The position numbers and the translations under genes are program-made. The notes under the pieces were generated by a model. That model saw only the letters and a list, made by a program, of their open reading frames with translations. It did no database searches and was not told the DNA's origin. From Pseudomonadota bacterium (lineage in GTDB: Bacteria; Pseudomonadota; Gammaproteobacteria; Burkholderiales; Burkholderiaceae_F), in contig JAKANT010000077.1 of assembly GCA_021823635.1 (NCBI GenBank), positions 1 through 7,230 on the forward strand: a stretch of DNA of 7,230 bases, read 5' to 3'. Within the stretch, counting starts at the first letter, position 1, and the number at the start of each line of letters is the position of its first letter. Of this stretch, positions 1 through 5,796 are shown in pieces.

Positions 1-2
1 GC

Positions 3-689
3 GCCGAGCAGGTGATCGCGCTGGAGACGCCGCAGCGCGCGGAGGACGCAGCCGTCGTTCCGGTGGCGATCCGCGCCCGCTTCGCGCAGTCGAGCGCGCG
101 CTACATCGACCGCGTCTGGCTGATCGTGGACAAGAACCCGTCGCCGATCGCAGCCGAGTTCCAGTTCACGCCGGCGAGCGGCCGCGCCGACATCGAAACG
201 CGGATCCGCATCGAGGAATACACGCATGTGCGCGCGGTGGCGCGCACCAACGACGGCAAGCACTACCTGGTGGCCAACTTCGTCAAGGCCTCGGGCGGTT
301 GTTCGGCGCCCGCCGGCAAGGATGCGGCGCTGGCGAAAGCCAACCTCGGCAAGATGAGGCTGCGCGTCGCAGACGATCTGGTGCCGGGCCGGCCGGCACT
401 GGCGCAGCTGATGATCAGCCACCCGAACGACACCGGCCTGGCGATGGACCAGCTGACGCGCATGTATGCGCCGCCGCACTTCGTACGGCGCGTCGAGGTC
501 ACCTACGACGGCACGCCGGTGATGATCGCCGACGTCGACTTCTCGATCAGCGAGAACCCGAACTTCCGCTTCTACTTCACGCCGGGCGAAGGCGGTGTGC
601 TGGAGGCGCGCGTGATCGACAATCAGGACCTGAAGTTCAGCACGGCACTGAAGTTCGACGGCGGCCGCGTCGCGCGCGCCGCTCCGTGA
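3..689 (+). CDS. Fused SoxYZ-like carrier protein, quinoprotein dehydrogenase-associated type (5' end missing)
   Basis: The frame is open from the first bases of the window, and the codons before the GTG at 12 (A-E-Q) read in frame. That GTG is therefore internal, and the true start with the expected signal peptide lies to the left. Numbering from the GTG codon, residues about 1-95 look like SoxY and end in ASGGC with the cysteine at 97 (codon 300-302). Residues about 98-118 form a linker, and residues about 119-217 look like SoxZ (ISHPND, PPHFVRRVEV, SENPNFRF). In the sulfur-oxidation system SoxY carries sulfur intermediates on a C-terminal GGCGG cysteine arm and pairs with SoxZ. Here both are one chain, as in the SoxYZ-like family found beside PQQ dehydrogenases. 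The product should be periplasmic. Its role there is not established; carrier or relay partner of the dehydrogenase is inferred. It converges with the DUF3280 gene across a 16-nt gap. Confidence 0.88.
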   Translation, partial: AEQVIALETPQRAEDAAVVPVAIRARFAQSSARYIDRVWLIVDKNPSPIAAEFQFTPASGRADIETRIRIEEYTHVRAVARTNDGKHYLVANFVKASGGCSAPAGKDAALAKANLGKMRLRVADDLVPGRPALAQLMISHPNDTGLAMDQLTRMYAPPHFVRRVEVTYDGTPVMIADVDFSISENPNFRFYFTPGEGGVLEARVIDNQDLKFSTALKFDGGRVARAAP

Positions 690-694
690 CCGGC

Positions 695-716
695 GCAACC
701 GTGCATCAACGGTTGC
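695..716. terminator. Small inverted repeat between convergent genes, possible weak bidirectional terminator
   Basis: GCAACCG at 695-701 and CGGTTGC at 710-716 are perfect 7-bp arms around the 8-nt loop TGCATCAA. The element fills the junction where the rightward SoxYZ-like gene and the leftward DUF3280 gene end, and it covers the last codons of the latter. There is no T-run on either side, so classical intrinsic termination is not supported. It could mark 3' ends or slow polymerase at the convergence. Confidence 0.35.
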
Positions 717-1239
717 CTTGGCGCTTCTCGACCATGTCGCGCACCAGGTAGTCGATCCCACGTTGCCAGCTCGCGTCGGTGTTGCCGCGCAAGTCGACCG
801 ACTTGACGAGCAACGTGCGGCCGTCTTCGGCATCGCGCACTTCGATGTTGATGTTCAGGATCAGATTGCTGACTTTCTGCACCCATCCAAACATGACGCG
901 CTCGGCCCCTGCCTGGCGCGCGATGTCCAGTTCGCAGCCGTTGCAGTCCAGGATGTTCTGCTGCCGGCGCGCGTTTCGGATCGCCTCCGCCACCGGTGCG
1001 TCGTCGACCAGCTCGTAGAGCCCCTCGCGCTCAATCGCCGCGCGCAGCCGCGCGCCGATCATTGCCAGCCGGGCCGGCGCCTCCGGAAACGGCACCTCGT
1101 CGCGCTGCTCGTCGATCAGTTCGAAGTCGAGCAACAGCAGCTTCTTCAGCCGCGTCTGGGCGGCCGTCGGCAGCGCCAGCGCGCAGGCGGCCATCAGCAG
1201 CGCGCGGCGCTTCAGTGAAGGGGTTTCGATGCGGTCCAT
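706..1239 (-). CDS. Exported DUF3280-type protein with CxxC motif
   Basis: The product has 177 residues. The N-terminus fits a Sec signal: KRR at 10-12, hydrophobic 13-24, then AAQ and likely cleavage near residue 28. The mature part has a hydrophobic strand KKLLLLDFE (32-40), a CNGC pair (C99 and C102), GAERVMFGWVQKVSN (111-125) and a conserved-looking RGNTDASW (151-158). This pattern matches small proteobacterial proteins annotated as DUF3280, which are often near PQQ alcohol dehydrogenase accessory genes. No biochemical function is known to me. The start at 1239 is chosen because AGAGGA lies 5 nt upstream (1250-1245) and the signal peptide begins correctly. The frame stays open upstream to an ATG at 1524, but that extension has no protein character and runs antisense to the next gene. 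Its 5' end overlaps the divergent lipoprotein gene by 11 nt. Confidence 0.82.
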   Translation of the reverse strand: MDRIETPSLKRRALLMAACALALPTAAQTRLKKLLLLDFELIDEQRDEVPFPEAPARLAMIGARLRAAIEREGLYELVDDAPVAEAIRNARRQQNILDCNGCELDIARQAGAERVMFGWVQKVSNLILNINIEVRDAEDGRTLLVKSVDLRGNTDASWQRGIDYLVRDMVEKRQGNR

Positions 1240-1250
1240 GTGGATCCTCT
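1217..1250. promoter_or_regulatory. Interlocked divergent start region: two ribosome-binding sites inside opposing coding sequences
   Basis: On the plus strand GAAGGGG (1217-1223) precedes the ATG at 1229 by 5 nt. On the minus strand AGAGGA (1250-1245) precedes the ATG at 1239 by 5 nt. The two genes therefore overlap head to head over 1229-1239, and each Shine-Dalgarno lies in the first codons of the other gene. Promoters for both must lie within the opposing coding regions. I found no convincing -35/-10 pair for either. Confidence 0.7.
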
Positions 1251-2167
1251 TGCGTCTGATCGTCGGCGCGGCCGCGCTCGCGGGCTGCGCCGCGCCGGCA
1301 CCGGACGCGGCGGTGGTCCGAGTGGCCGACCGAGTGTACGTGCTGCGCGGCGCCGGCGGTGAAGCCAGCGCGAACAACCTCGCGCGCACTGGCCATGCCG
1401 CCTTCGTGGTGGGCGAACGCGGCGTCGCGGTGATCGAAACCGGCGTTTCGTACCTGCACGGCGAAGCGATCATCGCGGCGGTGGCGCGCATCACCGAGCG
1501 GCCGATCGTGCTCGCCATCGTCACGCATCCGGTGCAGGAATATCTGTTCGGCGCGGCGGCGTTTCAGGCGCGCGGCATACCGGTGTTGATGCATCGGCGT
1601 GCCGCCGCGCTGATGGCCACGCGCTGCGAGATCTGCCTGCGCAACCTGACGCGGTTGCTCGGCGCCGACGCGATGGCCGGCACCCGCGTGCCCGTGCCCG
1701 ATCGCTTGATCGATGGCAGCGTCGAGCTCACGGACATCGGACGCCCGCTGCGCATATTCGCGGCCGACCACGCCAGCGCGCCCGGGGCACTGGCGGTTTT
1801 CGACACAGCCAGCGGCACGCTGTTCGCCGGCGACCTGGCGTTGGTCGGGCGCGTTCCCGACTTGCGCGACGCCGACGTCGGCGGCTGGCTGACGCTGCTG
1901 GCGCAGCTGCGGGCGACCGAGTGTCGGCACCTGATTCCCGGACGCGGCCGCTTCGGCCGCTGCGCCGACATCGATGCGTTCGCCCGCTATCTGCGTGCGC
2001 TCGACGAGCGCGTCGCGACGCTGCTGGCACAGGGCGTGAGCCTGAGCGAGCTGGACGCCGTGGTCGGCCTGCCCGCGTTTGCGCGCTGGGAGGGCTACGA
2101 CAGGCTGCATGCCGCCAACGCACGCCGGCTTTATCTGCGCCGCGAGCGCGAGATATTCGGCGACTAG
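1229..2167 (+). CDS. Metallo-beta-lactamase-fold lipoprotein, quinoprotein relay system metallohydrolase type, zinc site degenerate
   Basis: The product has 312 residues. Residues 1-19 are a lipoprotein signal with lipobox LAGC and the lipidated Cys at 20, so it is probably anchored to a membrane on the periplasmic side. The rest has the order of a metallo-beta-lactamase domain: a strand region ending in VIETG (68-72), THPVQEY (99-105) at the position of the first metal motif, ADHASAPG (179-186), LFAGDL (198-203) and HLIPGRG (234-240). A Cys pair RCEIC (132-136) and GTRVPVPDR (151-159) resemble proteins annotated as quinoprotein relay system zinc metallohydrolases, which sit beside SoxYZ-like carriers. 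Canonical HxHxDH is reduced to H100 alone, and the PGHG histidine is Arg239. H181 and D202 remain. Zinc hydrolysis is therefore doubtful. It may be a structural or redox partner, or the family may bind metal differently. It ends 10 nt from the convergent modC. Confidence 0.82.
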   Translation: MRSMWILLRLIVGAAALAGCAAPAPDAAVVRVADRVYVLRGAGGEASANNLARTGHAAFVVGERGVAVIETGVSYLHGEAIIAAVARITERPIVLAIVTHPVQEYLFGAAAFQARGIPVLMHRRAAALMATRCEICLRNLTRLLGADAMAGTRVPVPDRLIDGSVELTDIGRPLRIFAADHASAPGALAVFDTASGTLFAGDLALVGRVPDLRDADVGGWLTLLAQLRATECRHLIPGRGRFGRCADIDAFARYLRALDERVATLLAQGVSLSELDAVVGLPAFARWEGYDRLHAANARRLYLRREREIFGD

Positions 2168-2177
2168 GCCGGCGCGC

Positions 2178-3338
2178 TCAGCGGGCGGGCGCCTGCGGCG
2201 GCGCGGTGTAGGACCCCGCAAGGGACGCCGGGTCCGCACGGCCCGGATCGACAGTCAGCAGCGACGTGGCGCGGTCCAAGGCTACCGACTTGATCAGGCA
2301 CCACGCGGCAAGCCCGGGCTCGAGCGCCAGGCGCTGCACGGCTTCGCGCGTCACGCGCGCGCGCAGCGCTACACCGGCGCCGACGCGGACCCGCACATCG
2401 ACGTGAGTCGTGTCGAGCGGCGCTAGCGCTTCGATCGTGCCCGGCAGCCGGTTGACCGTGCTGATGTCTAGCGGTTCGCTGCGGGCGAGCGCCACGTCGC
2501 GCGCGGGAATGCGCACCCGCACCGGCGTGCCGACCGCGATGTCCGACTTGGGCACGCGCAGTGTGCAGCCGCCGACCTCGAGCAGCGTCAGGCCGTAGCG
2601 GTCGTCGTGGCCGATGACGCGACCGTGCAGCAGCGAACCGGGCTCGACGCCCGGCATCAGCCGCGCGATCGCAGGCTGCGCCAGCACGTCGTCGACCGAG
2701 CCGGACGCGATCACGGTGCCGCGGTCGAGCACCACCATGCGGTCGGCGAGCCGCTGCGCCTCCTGCAGATCGTGCGTCACCAGCACGATCGGAATCGCCA
2801 GTCCTGTCCGCAACTGCGCGAGTTCCTGGTACAGCTCCTGCCGCACCGCCTGATCGACGGCTGAGAACGGCTCGTCGAGCAGCAGCACGCGCGGCTCGCG
2901 GGCGAGCGCGCGCGCCAGCGCGACGCGCTGCTGCTGTCCGCCGGACAGTTGCGACGGCCGCCGGTCGGCCAGATCCTCCAGCCGCACGCGCGCGAGCAGC
3001 TCGCGCGCGTGCGCGGGTGCGTCCGCGCGAGCGCTCGCGATGGCGACGTTTTCGAGCGCCGAAAGGTGCGGAAACAGCGCGTAGTTCTGGAACACGAATC
3101 CGACGCGACGGCGCTGCACCGGCAGCGCGATGCCGCGCGCGGTGTCGAGCCAGACCTCGCCCGCCACCTCGACGCGCCCTTCGGCGCAGCCGACGAGTCC
3201 CGCGATCGCGCGCAGGATCGTCGTCTTGCCGCTGCCCGAGGGGCCGACCAGCGCCAGCAGTTCGCCGGCTTCGCACTCGAAGCGCGCGTCGAGCGGAATC
3301 GGCGTCCGCTGCCGCAGCGTGACCGCCAGCGCCGGCAT
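2178..3338 (-). CDS. modC: Molybdate ABC transporter, ATP-binding protein ModC
   Basis: The product has 386 residues and is the cytoplasmic ATPase that drives molybdate import through ModB. ABC motifs are complete: Walker A GPSGSGKT (32-39), Q-loop Q84 in FVFQNYALFPH, signature LSGGQQQR (131-138), Walker B LLLDEP (152-157), D-loop SAVD (159-162) and the switch histidine H189. Residues about 235-365 form the regulatory molybdate-binding (MOP/TOBE) tail, with the typical ISTVNRLPGTI stretch at 292-302. This tail separates ModC from other importer ATPases. The start at 3338 overlaps the modB stop by one base (TGATG), and AGGAG (3348-3344) lies 5 nt upstream, so translation is probably coupled to modB. 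The last roughly 20 residues (Pro/Ala-rich) are unremarkable. The 10-nt gap to the convergent lipoprotein gene holds no clear terminator hairpin. Confidence 0.95.
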   Translation of the reverse strand: MPALAVTLRQRTPIPLDARFECEAGELLALVGPSGSGKTTILRAIAGLVGCAEGRVEVAGEVWLDTARGIALPVQRRRVGFVFQNYALFPHLSALENVAIASARADAPAHARELLARVRLEDLADRRPSQLSGGQQQRVALARALAREPRVLLLDEPFSAVDQAVRQELYQELAQLRTGLAIPIVLVTHDLQEAQRLADRMVVLDRGTVIASGSVDDVLAQPAIARLMPGVEPGSLLHGRVIGHDDRYGLTLLEVGGCTLRVPKSDIAVGTPVRVRIPARDVALARSEPLDISTVNRLPGTIEALAPLDTTHVDVRVRVGAGVALRARVTREAVQRLALEPGLAAWCLIKSVALDRATSLLTVDPGRADPASLAGSYTAPPQAPAR

Positions 3339-4012
3339 CAGCGCTCCTGCAGGTAGCGCCGCGCGCGCTGGCCGGTCGCGAAGACCACCCACAGCGCCGC
3401 CAGCGTGAAACCGACCAGCACCAGCGACATCGCATTCGCCGCGGCGGTGTCGAACGCCTGCACGCGGTCGTAAATGGCGATCGACAGCGTCTTCGTCTCG
3501 CCGGCGATGCTGCCGCCGACCATCAGCACCACGCCGAACTCGCCCAGCGTGTGCGCGAACGTCAGCGCCACGCCGCCCAGAATGCCCGGCCAGGCGAGCG
3601 GCAATTCGATGCGCAAGAGCGTGCGCCAGCGCGACAGCCCCGACACCCACGCCGCTTCGCGCAGGCTGTTCGGGATCGCAGCGAACGCGCGCTGCGCCGG
3701 CTGCACCATGAACGGCAGGTTGATCAGCACGCTGGCGAACAGAAGCCCCTCGAACGTAAAGACGAGTTGCAGGCCGGCAAACCGGTCGAGCCAGCGGCCG
3801 ACCGGCGAAGCCGCGCCGAAAGCGGCCAGCAGATAAAAGCCCACCACGGTGGGCGGAAGCAGCAGCGGCAAGGTCAGCAGCGCTTCGACGAACGCCCGAT
3901 GGCGCCCTTCGCCGATCGCAAGCCGGCGCCCGAGCCAGACGCCGATCGGCGTCAACAGCGCGCAGGTGGCGGTCGCGAGCCACAGCGAGACGCGCGTCGC
4001 TTCCCAGTCCAA
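3338..4012 (-). CDS. modB: Molybdate ABC transporter, permease ModB
   Basis: The product is 224 residues, of normal ModB length. It is an inner-membrane permease with about five hydrophobic spans (roughly 9-28, 44-66, 88-108, 144-166, 195-213). The cytoplasmic EAA loop that docks on ModC is REAAWVSGLSRWRTLLRIEL (118-137). HTLGEFGVVLMVGGSI followed by GETKTLSIAIYD (154-182) is a hallmark of ModB-type permeases. The start is a TTG directly abutting the modA stop (TGATTG). GGGGAG (4021-4016) sits 3 nt upstream, and no ATG or GTG gives a better N-terminus. The MDW start also agrees with the way ModB proteins usually begin. The close SD spacing and rare start suggest lower output, or translation by ribosomes finishing modA. 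Confidence 0.95.
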   Translation of the reverse strand: MDWEATRVSLWLATATCALLTPIGVWLGRRLAIGEGRHRAFVEALLTLPLLLPPTVVGFYLLAAFGAASPVGRWLDRFAGLQLVFTFEGLLFASVLINLPFMVQPAQRAFAAIPNSLREAAWVSGLSRWRTLLRIELPLAWPGILGGVALTFAHTLGEFGVVLMVGGSIAGETKTLSIAIYDRVQAFDTAAANAMSLVLVGFTLAALWVVFATGQRARRYLQER

Positions 4013-4783
4013 TCACTCCCCCGGCAGAAGGAAGCCGTACCTCTTCAGGATCGCGCGGGCCGACGGCTGTTGAAGGTAGGCGTAAAACAGCGCCGCGGTT
4101 TCGCCCGCGCGGCGCGTCAGCACCATTCGCTGACGCAACGGATTGTGCAGCGTCTCGGGCAGCAGCACGTGGCTTCCCTGCCGCTGCAGCTCCGGCGCAA
4201 GCGCGAGCGACAGCGCGATGATGCCCGCCTGAGCGTTGCCGGTCGTCACGAACTGCGCGGTCTGGGCGATGTTCTCGCCGAGCACGAGCTTCGGCTGGAC
4301 GAAGTCCCACAGCCCGAGCGCCTGCAACGCCTGCTGCGCCGCGCGGCCGTACGGCGCGTGCTCGGGGTTGGCGATCGCGAACTTGCGAACGGCACCCCAG
4401 GCTTCGCGCAGGCCCTTGAGGTCCGCGTCGAGCCGGATCGTCGAGTCCTTCGGCGCGTACAGCGCGATCCGCCCGACCGCGTAGAGCTCGCCGCGGTCGC
4501 GCGTGAGACCCGCGTTCGCCAGCTCGAAGACGAAGTCCTCGTCGGCCGACATGAACAGTTCGAACGGAGCGCCCTGCCGGATCTGGCGCGCGAAGTTGCC
4601 GGAGGAGCCGAAGTTGAGCTGCACCTTGCGTCCCGTGTCGGCTTCGAAACGCGCGGCGATCTCGGTCACCGCGAACTTCAGGTCGCTCGCGGCCGCGACG
4701 ATCGGCGGCCGGGCCTGCGCAGCGCAGGCGACGCCGGCGAGCGCCGCGATCACGCAGGACACCGCACGGATGACGCGAGACAT
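4013..4783 (-). CDS. modA: Molybdate ABC transporter, periplasmic substrate-binding protein ModA (ModA2-like subtype)
   Basis: The product has 256 residues. A Sec signal peptide spans about 1-24 (MSRVIRAV, hydrophobic core, then CAAQA before RPP), so it is periplasmic. It captures molybdate, and often tungstate, for ModBC. Visible ligand-region motifs are AAASD (30-34), FGSSGNFARQI (58-68), GAPFELFMSADE (71-82), ANPEHAPYG (138-146) and GENIAQTAQFVTTGNAQAGIIAL (169-191, listed by position for its length). The APYG tyrosine and the GxPF...SADE and GSH...P segments recall the Azotobacter ModA2 type rather than E. coli ModA, whose later binding tyrosine is absent here; this is from memory of those sequences. 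It is first in modABC. The ATG at 4783 gives a good signal peptide, but its Shine-Dalgarno is poor. Confidence 0.94.
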   Translation of the reverse strand: MSRVIRAVSCVIAALAGVACAAQARPPIVAAASDLKFAVTEIAARFEADTGRKVQLNFGSSGNFARQIRQGAPFELFMSADEDFVFELANAGLTRDRGELYAVGRIALYAPKDSTIRLDADLKGLREAWGAVRKFAIANPEHAPYGRAAQQALQALGLWDFVQPKLVLGENIAQTAQFVTTGNAQAGIIALSLALAPELQRQGSHVLLPETLHNPLRQRMVLTRRAGETAALFYAYLQQPSARAILKRYGFLLPGE

Positions 4784-4810
4784 GTGTGGCCGGATGGCTT
4801 CGAGAGGAAC

Positions 4811-4840
4811 GGGCGCGGCGCGGCTTGCAGCGCCGCGTTC
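4811..4840. other. G/C-rich hairpin in the modA leader
   Basis: CGCGGCGC at 4814-4821 pairs with GCGCCGCG at 4830-4837 (8 bp, 8-nt loop). It can be lengthened to 4811-4840 with two G-T wobbles in the plus-strand reading. It lies 28-57 nt upstream of modA, so it would fold in the modA transcript leader. No T-run follows. In DNA this rich in G and C such a hairpin could be chance. Confidence 0.3.
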
Positions 4841-4854
4841 GGCGAGTCTATCCT
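4825..4854 (+). promoter_or_regulatory. Candidate promoter for the TSUP transporter gene
   Basis: TTGCAG (4825-4830), an 18-nt spacer and TATCCT (4849-4854) form a weak sigma70-like pair (3/6 and 4/6 matches). It would start transcription near 4861, leaving a leader of about 19 nt before the ATG at 4880. It overlaps the left arm of the inverted repeat at 4851-4874. Confidence 0.3.
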
Positions 4855-4874
4855 ATTTCTTTTTAGCTATAGGA
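4851..4874. promoter_or_regulatory. Inverted repeat in the divergent modA/TSUP control region, possible operator
   Basis: TCCTAT (4851-4856) and ATAGGA (4869-4874) are perfect 6-bp arms about 18 bp centre to centre, in an A/T-rich island that stands out from the surrounding G/C-rich DNA. The position between modA and the divergent transporter suits a dimeric regulator controlling both. ModE sites usually have TATATA-type arms with CG ends, and this does not match well, so the regulator is unknown. The right arm also supplies AGGA, the likely ribosome-binding site of the TSUP gene. Confidence 0.35.
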
Positions 4875-4879
4875 CTGCC

Positions 4880-5728
4880 ATGCGTTCGCCCGACTCGCCG
4901 GCACCGGCGACAACCCATGGTCGCGCGGGGCGACCGCGACCCGTGCTCGCGTTCGTCGCGGGCGCGATCGTCGGCTGCCTCGGCGGCCTGATCGGCCTCG
5001 GCGGCGCGGAGTTCCGGCTGCCGCTGCTCGTTGCGCTGTTCGCGTATGCGACGCGCGAAGCGATCGGATTGAACGTGGCGCTGAGCCTGGTGACGGTCGC
5101 TTTTTCGCTCGCCTTTCGCATCGGCGGAAGCGGCGCGGACGCGCTGTGGCCGCACGCTGCTGCGATCGTCACGCTCGCCACGGGTGCGATCGTCGGCGCA
5201 TTCGCCGGTGTCGCGATCGGGCGCCGCCTGTCGGCCTGGGCGCTGACCTGGGTCGTCGCGGCGTTGCTGGTCATGCTGGCGATCGTGATGGCCTCGCACG
5301 CGGTCGATCCCCAGCAGGGTCTGCGTCTGTCGTTGTCGCCGGCCGCGCAGGCGTCGGCCGCGCTCGCCGCCGGCGTCGCGATCGGCGTCGTCGCGAGCCT
5401 GCTCGGCGTAGCGGGCGGCGAACTGCTGATCCCCACCCTCGTGCTGCTGTACGCCGTCGACACGAAGCTCGCCGGCACACTGTCGCTGGCGATCAGCCTG
5501 CCGACGCTCCTGGTATCGCTCGCTCGCTGGCGGCACGCGCGCGGTGACTGGTCGCTATGGCACGCCAATCGCGGCCTGCTGGTATGGATGGGTGCGGGCA
5601 GCATCGCCGGCGCCGCCGCCGGCGCACGTCTGCTGGGCTGGGTCGACGCACGCGTCCTGAGCCTGATGCTCGCGGCGCTGCTCGTCTACTCCGCCCTGCA
5701 CCTGGGGTGGCAGGCGCGCCGCGCCTGA
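4880..5728 (+). CDS. TSUP family (sulfite exporter TauE/SafE-like) membrane transporter
   Basis: The product has 282 residues and is almost wholly hydrophobic after a 20-residue Pro/Arg-rich N-terminal tail, with about eight membrane spans. The internal duplication typical of TSUP proteins is visible. GGLIGLGGAEFRLPLL (35-50) in the first half corresponds to ASLLGVAGGELLIPTL (172-187) in the second. TSUP proteins move small sulfur anions or organic acids such as sulfite, sulfoacetate, thiosulfate or taurine-derived anions; the substrate cannot be read from sequence. The ATG at 4880 follows AGGA (4871-4874) by 5 nt. It diverges from modA across 96 bp, so a shared regulator or a role with oxyanions is possible but inferred. 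The open frame continues far upstream, but that part is antisense to modA/modB and is not real. Confidence 0.88.
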   Translation: MRSPDSPAPATTHGRAGRPRPVLAFVAGAIVGCLGGLIGLGGAEFRLPLLVALFAYATREAIGLNVALSLVTVAFSLAFRIGGSGADALWPHAAAIVTLATGAIVGAFAGVAIGRRLSAWALTWVVAALLVMLAIVMASHAVDPQQGLRLSLSPAAQASAALAAGVAIGVVASLLGVAGGELLIPTLVLLYAVDTKLAGTLSLAISLPTLLVSLARWRHARGDWSLWHANRGLLVWMGAGSIAGAAAGARLLGWVDARVLSLMLAALLVYSALHLGWQARRA

Positions 5729-5781
5729 AAGCGGCGGCATCCGCGCGGCCGAAACCCGCACTGTTGCGTGTGCGCAGGGGC

Positions 5782-5790
5782 TGGTATGGT
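5782..5790 (+). promoter_or_regulatory. Extended -10 element, candidate promoter of the leader and Mut7-C gene
   Basis: TGGTATGGT matches the extended -10 form TGnTATAAT (4/6 in the hexamer). A weak TTGCGT lies at 5764-5769 with a short 15-nt spacer. The predicted transcription start is near 5796-5798, which is where the structured region starting at 5797 begins. Confidence 0.4.
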
Positions 5791-5796
5791 CGGCAG

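Noticed and set aside
1240..1524. N-terminal extension of the DUF3280 protein from an ATG at 1524
   Set aside because: It would place a signal peptide about 95 residues inside the protein, and the extension is antisense to the lipoprotein.
2165..2180. Terminator between the convergent lipoprotein and modC genes
   Set aside because: The 10-nt gap and surrounding bases give no convincing stem or T-run, so read-through on both strands is possible.
1031..2239. Long open minus-strand frame opposite the lipoprotein gene
   Set aside because: Its product is Arg/Ala/His-rich with no domain character. It is the antisense shadow of a gene with clear motifs, as is common at this G/C content.
3339..4310. 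Upstream continuation of the modC frame as a 710-residue protein
   Set aside because: The extension is out of frame with modB and modA, which have textbook motifs there. ModC begins properly at 3338 with an SD.
4849..4876. ModE box
   Set aside because: The arms TCCTAT/ATAGGA do not match the TATATA-type half-sites with CG ends, so it is listed only as an unassigned inverted repeat.
3551..4879. Upstream continuation of the TSUP frame
   Set aside because: It is antisense to modA/modB and strongly charged, unlike a transporter N-terminus. The ATG at 4880 has AGGA at good spacing.
4784..4879. Molybdenum cofactor (Moco) riboswitch upstream of modA
   Set aside because: The spacer is shorter than the known motif and shows one simple hairpin. 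None of the conserved multi-stem layout is visible.
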